In this document: positions 1 to 5,958 of the stretch, piece by piece | Layout of the letters: each line of letters opens with the position of its first letter | Numbering within the stretch: the stretch's first letter is position 1 | Origin: an uncultured Amaricoccus sp. | Lineage (GTDB): Bacteria > Pseudomonadota > Alphaproteobacteria > Rhodobacterales > Rhodobacteraceae | NCBI RefSeq assembly: GCF_937858865.1 | Contig: NZ_CALLYO010000024.1 | Coordinates: forward strand, 1-12,403 | Direction: 5' to 3' | Length of the DNA: 12,403 nt | The notes under the pieces: generated by a model | Database searches by the model: none | Told to the model about the DNA's origin: nothing | Seen by the model: only the letters and a program-made list of their open reading frames with translations | Program-made: the position numbers and the translations under genes

Positions 1-712
1 CAACGCCATGCTCGACCGCATCGAGACACTGGTGCGCGACCTGCGCACCGTCACCGACAGCCTCGCCCACGACCTCCGGACCCCGCTCGGCCGCCTCGTC
101 CGCCACCTCGAGGCCGCCGTCGACGAGGCGACGCCGCCGGAAGCCCGCCGGACCCGCATCGACGAGGCGCTGCGCGAGGCGGAGAGCGTGCTCGCCACCG
201 CCACCGCCCTTCTCGACATCTCGCGCATCGAGGCCGGCATCGGCGCCGAGCAGTTCACGCAAGTCGACCTCGGCCGCCTCGCCGCCGACGTGGCCGATCT
301 CTACGAGGCGGCGGCCGAGGAGCGCGGGGTCGCCCTCGCCCGCGACGTTGCGCCCGGCCTCGGCGTGCGCGGCCACGACCAGCTCCTCGCCCTCGCCCTC
401 TCGAACCTGGTCGAGAACGCGCTGAAATACGCCCCGACCGGCTCCTCGATCAGCATCGCCGCCCGTCTCGACCAGGGCCGCCCGGCGCTGGTCGTCGGCG
501 ACCGCGGCCCCGGCATCCCCGAGGCCGACCGCGCCCGCGCCCTCGGCCGCTTCGTCCGCCTCGACCCGAGCCGCGGCAGCCCCGGCGCCGGCCTCGGCCT
601 CGCCCTCGTCGCCGCCGTCGCGCGCATGCACGGCGCCGAGATCCGCCTCGCCGACAACGCCCCGGGCCTCCGCGCCACGCTGCGCTTCCCCGCCGCCGGG
701 CCGGCGCCCTGA
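1..712 (+). CDS. Sensor histidine kinase, C-terminal part (5' end cut by window edge)
   Basis: This is the cytoplasmic kinase portion of a membrane two-component sensor, which would autophosphorylate on His and pass the phosphate to a response regulator outside the window. The frame is open to the left edge (Asn-Ala before the first ATG at base 8), so this ATG is internal and the sensor, membrane and most HAMP parts are missing. Visible motifs, numbered from that ATG: the H-box SLAHDLRTPLGRL with phospho-acceptor His21, the N-box LSNLVENALKYAP, the G1 box GDRGPGIP, an F-box-like GRFVRLD, and the G2 box GAGLGLALV. The AHDLRTPL H-box is typical of kinases paired with OmpR/PhoB-class regulators, so the partner gene probably lies just upstream (inference). 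Signal and targets cannot be told from this fragment. The family call is firm. Confidence 0.93.
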   Translation, partial: NAMLDRIETLVRDLRTVTDSLAHDLRTPLGRLVRHLEAAVDEATPPEARRTRIDEALREAESVLATATALLDISRIEAGIGAEQFTQVDLGRLAADVADLYEAAAEERGVALARDVAPGLGVRGHDQLLALALSNLVENALKYAPTGSSISIAARLDQGRPALVVGDRGPGIPEADRARALGRFVRLDPSRGSPGAGLGLALVAAVARMHGAEIRLADNAPGLRATLRFPAAGPAP

Positions 713-762
713 CGGCTCATGCGCGTTAACCCCTGGTCACGGCCGCAATTCGTATGGCCGCT

Positions 763-792
763 TTCCAGCCTCCTTCCAGCCGCATTCCAGTC
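763..792. promoter_or_regulatory. Three 11-bp-phased TTCCAGCC direct repeats, possible response-regulator site
   Basis: TTCCAGCC begins at 763 and 774, and TTCCAGTC at 785, an exact 11-bp period that puts each copy on the same face of the helix. OmpR/PhoB-family regulators commonly bind direct repeats with this period (established knowledge). The neighbouring kinase is of the class that pairs with such regulators, so autogenous or local binding is plausible (inference). The position is odd, because the genes on both sides converge on it and no obvious downstream gene exists on either strand. An exact inverted pair GCGTTAAC (723-730) and GTTAACGC (806-813) flanks the repeats. Confidence 0.4.
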
Positions 793-850
793 CGCCCAAG
801 TCGCTGTTAACGCAAACGGAATTCCCCTGGAGACCGATTCAGAGGCCGCA

Positions 851-1414
851 TCACTCCCTGACGCTGACCTTCGCCATCCAGTCCGGCTCGGAAACCTCGC
901 CGTTCGCCCCCTCGCCGCGCCGGATCCGGTCGACCACCTCCATGCCGGAGGTGACCTCGCCCACGACCGTATACTGGCCGTTCAGGAAATCCCCGTCGGC
1001 GAACATGATGAAGAACTGGCTGTTGGCCGAGTTCGGATCCTGCGCCCGTGCCATCCCGACCGTCCCGCGCTCGAAGGGCGCATCGGTGAACTCCGCCGGC
1101 AGATCAGGCAGGCTCGAGCCCCCGGTCCCCGCCCGCCCCTGCCCGAAGGCCTCGCGGGTGCCGAACGCGACATCGCCCGTCTGCGCCATGAAGCCGTCGA
1201 TCACCCGATGGAAGACCACCCCGTCATAGGCCCCGGCCCGCGCCAGCTCCTTCAGCCGCGCGGCATGCTGCGGCGCCTCGGGGTTGAGCGCGATCTCGAT
1301 CGTCCCCTGCACGCCCCCGTCCACCTCGATGACGAGCGTGCCCGCGTCCTGGGCGGCGGCAGCGGTCGCGAGCCCCGCCGCCGCGACCAGCGCCAGCAGT
1401 CCCCGCCGGATCAT
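851..1414 (-). CDS. Exported cyclophilin-type peptidyl-prolyl cis-trans isomerase
   Basis: A cyclophilin that would catalyse cis-trans isomerisation of prolyl bonds during folding of periplasmic proteins. The 187-residue product starts with a classic signal peptide (Arg3-Arg4, a hydrophobic Leu/Ala core, Ala-rich end near residue 21), so it should act in the periplasm. The cyclophilin core is intact: VVFHRVIDGFMAQTGD at about 66-81 with the catalytic Arg70 and neighbouring Phe and His, RAGTGGSS at 94-101, and NSQFFIMF at 131-138, followed by FLNGQYTVVG and SGMEVVDRI. The ATG at 1414 overlaps the stop of the upstream paralogue as ATGA, indicating one transcript and translational coupling. It closely resembles that paralogue in protein and partly in DNA, which suggests tandem duplication followed by gain or loss of the signal peptide. 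The stop lies in the gap converging with the histidine kinase. Confidence 0.94.
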   Translation of the reverse strand: MIRRGLLALVAAAGLATAAAAQDAGTLVIEVDGGVQGTIEIALNPEAPQHAARLKELARAGAYDGVVFHRVIDGFMAQTGDVAFGTREAFGQGRAGTGGSSLPDLPAEFTDAPFERGTVGMARAQDPNSANSQFFIMFADGDFLNGQYTVVGEVTSGMEVVDRIRRGEGANGEVSEPDWMAKVSVRE

Positions 1415-1929
1415 GCCGCGTCACCCGCCACGCGCACCGAGACCATCCGGTCGGGCTCCGCCGGCGGCTCGCCCCGCCTGATCGCGTCGACATGCTCCAT
1501 GCCGGAGACCACCCGCCCCCAGACGGTATACTGCCCGTTCAGGAAATGCCCGTCGCGGAACATGATGAAGAACTGCGAGTTGCCGCTGTCGGGGTTCTGC
1601 GCCCGCGCCATCCCCACCACGCCGCGGTCGAACGGCAGCTTGGAGAATTCCGCCGGCAGGTCCGGCTGGCTCGAGCCCCCGGTCCCCGCCCGGCGCAGGT
1701 TGAACCCCTCCGCCATGTCGCCATGCTCGACGTCGCCGGTCTGCGCCATGAAGCCGTCGATCACCCGGTGGAAGGCGACGTTGTCGTACTCCCCGGCGCG
1801 CGCCAGCGCCTTGATCCGCTCGACGTGCTTCGGCGCCACCTCCGGCAGCATCTCGATCGCCACCAGCCCGCCGTCCTTGAGCTCGATGAGGAGCGTGTTC
1901 TCCGGGTCCCGGACCTCGGCCATGGCCAT
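1411..1929 (-). CDS. Cytoplasmic cyclophilin-type peptidyl-prolyl cis-trans isomerase
   Basis: A 172-residue single-domain cyclophilin without a signal peptide, expected to assist folding in the cytoplasm. Core motifs are VAFHRVIDGFMAQTGD at about 51-66 with catalytic Arg55, RAGTGGSSQPDLPAEF at 80-95, and NSQFFIMF at 117-124, then FLNGQYTVWG and SGMEHVDAI. The start is ATG 1929 or ATG 1923; the purine-rich GAGGGAGAG just upstream could serve either and does not decide between them. It follows coaD by 60 bp on the same strand and overlaps the exported paralogue by 4 bp (ATGA), so coaD and the two isomerases are probably co-transcribed. The MAQTGD wording in place of the commoner MxQGGD is shared by both copies. 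Confidence 0.94.
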   Translation of the reverse strand: MAMAEVRDPENTLLIELKDGGLVAIEMLPEVAPKHVERIKALARAGEYDNVAFHRVIDGFMAQTGDVEHGDMAEGFNLRRAGTGGSSQPDLPAEFSKLPFDRGVVGMARAQNPDSGNSQFFIMFRDGHFLNGQYTVWGRVVSGMEHVDAIRRGEPPAEPDRMVSVRVAGDAA

Positions 1930-1989
1930 CTCTCCCTCGCCAAATGCGTCGCGGCGGACCCTAGGCGCGCCGGCCGCCGGGGAAAAGCC

Positions 1990-2505
1990 TCAAACCCGCG
2001 CGCGGACCACTTTCCTGGCGAACTTCTGCGCGAGCGCCGCCGCCACCCGCGGCGGCACGAAGCCGCTGACGTCGCCGCCGAGCCGCGCGATCTCCTTCAC
2101 CAGCCGCGAGGCGATCGCCTGGTAATGCGCGTCGGCCATCAGGAAGACCGTCTCGATGTCGTCGTTCATCGCCCGGTTCATGCCGACCATCTGGAACTCG
2201 TACTCGAAGTCCGACACCGCCCTGAGGCCGCGGATGATCATCGAGGCGTCCACGTCCTCGGCGCAGTGGATGAGCAGGTTCTCGAACGGGTGCGCGACGA
2301 TCTCGGTGTCGGTCAGCCGGCCGATCGGCCCGCACTCGGCCTCCACCATCGCCACCCGCTCCTCGAGGTCGAAGAGCGGTCCCTTGTCGCGGTTGATGGC
2401 GATCCCGATCACCAGCCGGTCGACGAGGCTGCAGGCGCGCCGGATGATGTCGATATGTCCGAGCGTGATCGGGTCGAAGGTGCCTGGATAGAGCCCGATC
2501 CGCAT
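1990..2505 (-). CDS. coaD: Phosphopantetheine adenylyltransferase
   Basis: This enzyme transfers AMP from ATP to 4'-phosphopantetheine, giving dephospho-CoA and pyrophosphate, the fourth step of CoA synthesis in the cytoplasm. The 171-residue length is normal for bacterial CoaD. Diagnostic motifs: GLYPGTFDPITLGHIDII at 4-21 with the nucleotidyltransferase TxGH box (Thr14, Gly16, His17), KGPLFDLEERV at 41-51 (Lys41), IIRGLRAVSDFEYEFQM at 90-106, GMNR at 108-111, and the C-terminal ATP-binding segment IASRLVKEIARLGGDV at 131-146, which reads ASR where many homologues have SSS or SST. ATG 2505 puts the PGTFDP motif at its usual distance from the N-terminus, though the ribosome site GGGGAACGCGG is only fair. 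It lies between the CBS gene and the two isomerases on the same strand. Confidence 0.97.
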   Translation of the reverse strand: MRIGLYPGTFDPITLGHIDIIRRACSLVDRLVIGIAINRDKGPLFDLEERVAMVEAECGPIGRLTDTEIVAHPFENLLIHCAEDVDASMIIRGLRAVSDFEYEFQMVGMNRAMNDDIETVFLMADAHYQAIASRLVKEIARLGGDVSGFVPPRVAAALAQKFARKVVRARV

Positions 2506-2529
2506 CCGCGTTCCCCGCCGCCGGCCGCA

Positions 2530-2553
2530 TTGCGCACACGCAACGATATTGCG
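2530..2553. promoter_or_regulatory. TTGCG/CGCAA three-arm repeat upstream of coaD
   Basis: In the 82-bp gap before coaD, the + strand reads TTGCG (2530-2534), CACA, CGCAA (2539-2543), CGATA, TTGCG (2549-2553). The middle arm can pair with either neighbour, so two mutually exclusive hairpins are possible in RNA, or two overlapping half-site pairs in DNA. It could be an operator or a leader structure for coaD. No partner protein can be named. Confidence 0.3.
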
Positions 2554-2587
2554 GCGCGGCGGTCAAGATCCGCCGGAGGGCCGCGCC
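2553..2587 (-). terminator. Possible hairpin terminator after the CBS-domain gene
   Basis: Immediately after the CBS gene stop, an 8-nt perfect inverted repeat (2553-2560 with 2580-2587) encloses an alternative stem CGGCGG/CCGCCG with a 7-nt loop (2557-2562 with 2570-2575). The stems are GC-rich, but no run of U follows in the transcript, so intrinsic termination is uncertain and read-through into coaD is possible. Confidence 0.35.
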
Positions 2588-3025
2588 CTACCAGCTGTTC
2601 GAGATCATCTCGGTCAGCGCCATGTTCTCGGCCTGGATCTCGGTGATCCGCGCCTTCACCACGTCGCCGATCGAGATCACCGCGACCATCCGGTTGTCCT
2701 CGATGACCGGCATGTGGCGGAAGCGCCCCTCGGTCATCTTCTCCAGCACCGAGAGGGCGGTGTCCTCCGGCTTGCAGCCGACGACGACGGCGGTCATCAG
2801 GTCCTGGATCTGCGAGTCGAGGCAGCTCGCCCCGCGGCTCGCCAGCGCCCGCACGATGTCGCGCTCGGAGAGGATGCCGTCAACCGTCGCGCCGTCGCCG
2901 GTGATGATCACCGCGCCGATCCGCTTCTCCGCCAGCAGCTCCACTGCGCTGCGCACCAGATCGCTCGGCTTCATGCTGATGATCTGCGAATTCGCCTTGG
3001 AGTCGACGACGTTACGGATGATCAC
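2588..3025 (-). CDS. Two-CBS-domain protein (stand-alone CBS pair)
   Basis: A 145-residue protein made only of a tandem CBS pair (Bateman module), a cytoplasmic unit that usually binds adenine nucleotides and acts as an energy or redox sensor. CBS1 spans roughly residues 8-65, ending in VDGILSERDIVRAL. CBS2 spans about 74-130, with GRFRHMPVIEDNRMVAVISIGDVVKARI. A short C-terminal helix follows. The start is GTG 3025: the strong ribosome site GGGGAGAGG sits 7 nt upstream and the product begins at the usual place, before the first CBS domain. A good promoter candidate lies just upstream, so the gene is probably transcribed independently of fliG. No effector domain is fused and neighbours give no clear partner, so the regulated target is unknown. 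The family call is firm. Confidence 0.93.
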   Translation of the reverse strand: MIIRNVVDSKANSQIISMKPSDLVRSAVELLAEKRIGAVIITGDGATVDGILSERDIVRALASRGASCLDSQIQDLMTAVVVGCKPEDTALSVLEKMTEGRFRHMPVIEDNRMVAVISIGDVVKARITEIQAENMALTEMISNSW

Positions 3026-3057
3026 GCCAGCACCTCTCCCCTTGAACTGCGGCCTTC

Positions 3058-3093
3058 GCGATCGAGTGTCCCCTCCACCGATCGGGCTGTCAA
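3058..3093 (-). promoter_or_regulatory. Sigma70-type promoter candidate for the CBS-domain gene
   Basis: On the minus strand TTGACA (3093-3088) matches the -35 consensus exactly. After a 17-bp spacer, GACACT (3070-3065) is a 3-of-6 match to the -10 box, giving a predicted start near 3058 and a leader of about 30 nt that contains the GGGGAGAGG ribosome site. Alphaproteobacterial -10 boxes are often weak. It sits in the short gap between fliG and the CBS gene. Confidence 0.5.
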
Positions 3094-3111
3094 GCTGCGG
3101 GTTGCCGCACG

Positions 3112-4188
3112 CTAGCCGAAGGCGCTGTCCTTCTCGATGAAGCGGATGCTGCCGGCCTTGGCCTGGGCCTGGATCGCCTTGGTGATCTCGATCTGCGCCG
3201 ATTCGCCCTCCTTGCGGCTGACATCCGTCAGGCCCGCCAGCTCCTCGACGTAGCGCTCCGAGAGACGCCGCGGCAGGTTCTCGAGGATGAAGGGAACGGT
3301 CGCGCTCGACTGCGCCTCGCCGAGCTTCAGCGCCTTCAGCAGCACCTCCTCCGGCACGTCGCGCAGCACGCCCGCGATGTCGCGCCCGTGCAGCCGCACG
3401 GCGATGTCCTCGAAGGTGAACATCGTCCGCTGCACGTCCTGGGCGAGCGAAGGCTCCTGCGCCTCGAGGTAGGAGAGGAAGCCCTCGCGCACCTCGGTCG
3501 AGATGTTGTTCATCAGCCCGGCGATCAGGTCCGCCGGCCGGCGCTTCGAGAGGTTGCGCTGCAGCACCGAGAGGAAGTCGCGCTCGATCGTCCGCTGGAT
3601 CGCCGCCGCGACCGGCGGGTCGAGCTGCGGCACGCGCGAGAGGCGCAGCACCACCGTCTGGGCGAAGGCGCGCTCCAGCCGCTCCAGCACGCTCGCCGCC
3701 ACCTCGGCGCGCAGCTCGGAGAGCACGACGGCCGCGGTCTGCGGATGCTCGGCGGCGAGGAAGCTCGCCAGCGTCGGCGCCGGCGTGTCGTTCAGCCGCT
3801 CCCAGACCGAGCGCACCTCGCTGCGCCGCCGCCCGTCGATCAGCCGCTGCACCTCCTCCTCGTCGTCGAGGACGGCGGCGAGCAGCTTCCGCGCCGCCTT
3901 CGAGCCGCCGGTGAGCTCCGGCCCGGTGGTCAGGAGCTCGAGGAACTCGACGATCACCGAATCGAGCACCTCCTGAGGAATCTTCCCCAACTCGTTGACT
4001 GTCCTGGCGAAGCGCTCCATGTCCGGCTCGGCCAGATCGCGCAGGAAGCCCGCCGCCTGGTCTGGCCCGATGGCGGTCAGGATCATCGCCGCCTTCTCGA
4101 TCGGCGTCGGCACCTGGTCGCCGCGCAGCGCCGGCGGCCGCGGCCGCTCCACCTTCACCCTGGCCGGGACGAGCGCGGCATCGGTCAT
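3112..4188 (-). CDS. fliG: Flagellar motor switch protein FliG
   Basis: FliG forms the upper C-ring on the cytoplasmic face of the MS ring, binds FliF at its N-terminus, and carries the torque helix that meets MotA. The 358-residue product has a basic, proline-containing lead of about 28 residues before the N domain (TPIEKAAMILTAIGPDQAAGFLRDL, 28-52). The middle domain has the EHPQTAAVVLSEL motif (147-159). The C domain runs from about 255, with MFTFEDIAVRLHGRDIAGVL and LLKALKLGEAQ. By eye, the charged torque residues are kept as Lys288, Arg308, Glu315-Glu316 and Arg325, with the usual Asp-Asp pair replaced by Glu-Glu. The frame is open much further upstream, but ATG 4188 is chosen because it overlaps the fliP stop as ATGA and the upstream translation is low-complexity shadow of fliP. 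It is the last gene of the fliF operon, an unusual place for fliG. Confidence 0.96.
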   Translation of the reverse strand: MTDAALVPARVKVERPRPPALRGDQVPTPIEKAAMILTAIGPDQAAGFLRDLAEPDMERFARTVNELGKIPQEVLDSVIVEFLELLTTGPELTGGSKAARKLLAAVLDDEEEVQRLIDGRRRSEVRSVWERLNDTPAPTLASFLAAEHPQTAAVVLSELRAEVAASVLERLERAFAQTVVLRLSRVPQLDPPVAAAIQRTIERDFLSVLQRNLSKRRPADLIAGLMNNISTEVREGFLSYLEAQEPSLAQDVQRTMFTFEDIAVRLHGRDIAGVLRDVPEEVLLKALKLGEAQSSATVPFILENLPRRLSERYVEELAGLTDVSRKEGESAQIEITKAIQAQAKAGSIRFIEKDSAFG

Positions 4189-5012
4189 GGGTTGTAGCTC
4201 CTGACGAGCGCCCCGCCGAGCAGGCTCCAGCCGTCGGCGATGACGAAGAAGGCGAGCTTGAACGGCAGCGAGACCACCGCCGGCGGCACCATCATCATGC
4301 CCATCGACATCAGGATCGCCGCGATGACGAGGTCGATGACCAGGAAGGGCAGGAAGATCAGGAAGCCCACCTCGAAGCCGCGGCGGATCTCGCTGAGCAG
4401 GAAGGCCGGCACCAGCAGCGGCAGCGGCGTCGCCCCCTCGGCCTCCGGCGCGGCCGGTGGCGAGCTCGATTGCGGGCCCGGCGGCGTGACGGGGAGCGGA
4501 CGCGCGTCGCGCAACAGCGCCACGGTCGCCGGATCGGCGCGCCCCTCCATGAAGGTGCGGAAGGGCGCCATCGTCGGCGCGAAGGCCGCCTCCGGCTCGA
4601 TCCGGCCGGCGACCATCGGCTCGATGCCGTCGTGCCAGGCCTGGGTGAAGACCGGCTCCATGACGAACCAGCTCAGAAAGAGCGCGAGGCTCACGATCAT
4701 CATGTTGGGCGGCGCCTGCTGCACGCCGATCGCCTGCCGGAGGATCGAGAGCACCGTCACCATGAAGGGAAAGCAGGTCACCATGATCGCGAGCCCCGGC
4801 GCGAGGCTGAGCAGCGTGATGAGCAGCAGCAGCTGCACCGTGCGCAGGCTGAAGGACTGCCCGTCCCCGAGGCTGATCGAGATCTGCTGCGCCGCGGCCG
4901 GATGCGCGATGGCAACGAGAAACAGGCACGCCGCCACCGCGAGGAGCGGCGCGAAAAAGCGCCAGATCCTTGCCGTTCGGTTAATCCGAAAAAATTTTCG
5001 CATCCATTTCAA
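4185..5012 (-). CDS. fliP: Flagellar type III export gate protein FliP
   Basis: FliP is the main subunit of the inner-membrane export gate (FliP5Q4R1) through which rod, hook and filament subunits pass. The 275-residue product has an N-terminal signal sequence (basic start, hydrophobic core about 20-36, AHPAAAQ near 37-42), as enteric FliP does, then membrane segments near 58-80, 105-120, 214-233 and 250-268. The family signature PFLVIDLVIAAILMSMGMMMVPP at 222-244 is intact. A proline/serine-rich stretch at about 171-198 makes the periplasmic loop longer than in enteric FliP. The start is uncertain: TTG 5012 has AGG 7 nt upstream, while in-frame ATG 5003 has no well-placed ribosome site; I prefer TTG. 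It follows fliN by 33 bp and overlaps fliG by 4 bp. Confidence 0.96.
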   Translation of the reverse strand: MKWMRKFFRINRTARIWRFFAPLLAVAACLFLVAIAHPAAAQQISISLGDGQSFSLRTVQLLLLITLLSLAPGLAIMVTCFPFMVTVLSILRQAIGVQQAPPNMMIVSLALFLSWFVMEPVFTQAWHDGIEPMVAGRIEPEAAFAPTMAPFRTFMEGRADPATVALLRDARPLPVTPPGPQSSSPPAAPEAEGATPLPLLVPAFLLSEIRRGFEVGFLIFLPFLVIDLVIAAILMSMGMMMVPPAVVSLPFKLAFFVIADGWSLLGGALVRSYNP

Positions 5013-5040
5013 TTAGCTACCTATAGTTTCGCGTGCGAAA
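4987..5040. promoter_or_regulatory. AT-rich fliN-fliP spacer with two 14-bp palindromes
   Basis: Two dyads lie in the only AT-rich patch of the operon: CGAAAA-AA-TTTTCG at 4987-5000, inside the first fliP codons, and TTTCGC-GT-GCGAAA at 5027-5040, just after the fliN stop. Their centres are 40 bp apart. CTATAG (5021-5026) between them is -10-like, but no convincing -35 box precedes it. The patch may be an operator with an internal promoter for fliP-fliG, or the distal dyad may form a short RNA hairpin. Confidence 0.35.
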
Positions 5041-5045
5041 TCCTC

Positions 5046-5375
5046 TCAGAGCTCGTGCGAGAAGTCGGCCACCTCGGTCAGCCGCACCCCGAGCCGCCCG
5101 CTGTCGTCGCCGATCTCCTGCAGCTCGCCGCGCGCGATCAGCCGGTCGCCGATGTAGAGCTCGACCGGGTCGTCGATCGTCGAATCGAGGGTGAGGACCG
5201 AGTCCCGCCGCAGCTCGACCAGCTCGCTGACCAGCGGTCGCGCCTTGCCGACCGAGATCGTGACCTCGATCGGCACCCCGAGAAAGGCCCCTGCCCGCGC
5301 CTGCCGCGCCGCGCGGTCGGGGGCGGGCTCCGCCTCCGCCGGGGCCGCGCCCTCATCCGGTCTGTCGTCCGCCAT
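5046..5375 (-). CDS. fliN: Flagellar motor switch protein FliN
   Basis: FliN forms the base of the C-ring, where it contributes to switching and to docking the FliH-FliI export complex. The product is 109 residues: a disordered acidic/proline-alanine leader (about 1-28) and then a single SpoA domain (about 31-105) with FLGVPIEVTISVGKARPLVSELVELRRDSVLTLD and DPVELYIGDRLIARGEL. That is the normal size for a stand-alone FliN, and no FliM-like part is present. ATG 5375 lies inside the end of fliH (23-bp overlap), so the two are translationally linked. FliM, its usual partner, is not in the window. Confidence 0.95.
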   Translation of the reverse strand: MADDRPDEGAAPAEAEPAPDRAARQARAGAFLGVPIEVTISVGKARPLVSELVELRRDSVLTLDSTIDDPVELYIGDRLIARGELQEIGDDSGRLGVRLTEVADFSHEL

Positions 5376-5958
5376 CGTCCTCGCCCTTGCTGCCGGTTTC
5401 CAGATGCGACGCGATGCAGGCGCGGGCCTGCGCGATGCAGGCCTCGAGATCGAGATGGTCGTAACCCTGGTCCCAGAAGATCTGCGCCTCCCGCGGCAGC
5501 AGCTCCGGAACCTCCTCGATCGTCGCGTCGAAGCCCATGCGCCCGAGCATCGCCTCGAGCCGCTGGGCGACCTCGGGCGCGCAGCGCAGCCGCGGCCGCG
5601 CCTCCGGCGCCTGCAGCACCGCCCGCTCGACCACCGCCGCGATCTCGGCCCCGAGCCCGGCGTCGGCGAGCGCCGGCGCGATTGCCCCGGCCAGCGCCTC
5701 GATCATCGGCGCGAGGCTCGCCGCCACATGCCGCCGCGCCGCCTCGTTGGTCAGCCGCGCGTCGTTGATCGCCTCGATGAGCTCGGTGGTGAGCCGACCC
5801 TGCTCCTCGAGGAAGCCGTCCGTCGCCGCCGCCTGCCCCTCGAGGTAGCCCTCGGCATAGGCCCGCTCCCGCTCCGCCTCGATCTGCCGCTCGAGCGGAT
5901 CGCGCCGCGCGCCCGGGCGGGCGGCCGGCAGGAAGGTCTCCAGGCGATAGGCGCTCAT
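5353..5958 (-). CDS. fliH: Flagellar assembly protein FliH (export ATPase regulator)
   Basis: FliH is a cytoplasmic coiled-coil protein that binds and restrains the export ATPase FliI and anchors it to FliN. The 201-residue product has a short N-terminal segment, a charged helix with the FliH-like pattern ERERAYAEGYLEGQAAA (30-45), a long alpha-helical middle, and a C-terminal domain with VPELLPREAQIFWDQGYDHLDLEACIAQA (150-178). The frame stays open far upstream through fliF, but that is shadow. ATG 5958 is chosen because it overlaps the fliF stop as ATGA and yields a family-sized protein. FliH is poorly conserved, so the call leans on pattern, size and position between fliF and fliN. fliI is not in the window. 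Confidence 0.88.
   Translation of the reverse strand: MSAYRLETFLPAARPGARRDPLERQIEAERERAYAEGYLEGQAAATDGFLEEQGRLTTELIEAINDARLTNEAARRHVAASLAPMIEALAGAIAPALADAGLGAEIAAVVERAVLQAPEARPRLRCAPEVAQRLEAMLGRMGFDATIEEVPELLPREAQIFWDQGYDHLDLEACIAQARACIASHLETGSKGEDDGGRQTG

Noticed and set aside
740..760. CGGCC/GGCCG stem after the histidine kinase as a bidirectional terminator
   Set aside because: It is a 5-bp stem with an 11-nt loop and no U-tract on either strand.
719..2646. Long rightward open frames antisense to the isomerase and coaD genes (719-2125 and 1492-2646)
   Set aside because: They mirror well-conserved cyclophilin and CoaD genes on the other strand; their translations are Arg/Pro/His-rich with no family likeness, as expected of shadows in GC-rich DNA.
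3096..3109. Hairpin TGCGG-GTTG-CCGCA after fliG as a terminator
   Set aside because: The stem is only 5 bp with no U-run, and it abuts the CBS promoter candidate; too weak to annotate.
4189..4929. Apparent 605-residue protein with FliG as its C-terminal half
   Set aside because: The upstream part is the shadow of fliP in another frame. ATG 4188 with ATGA coupling gives a normal-sized FliG.
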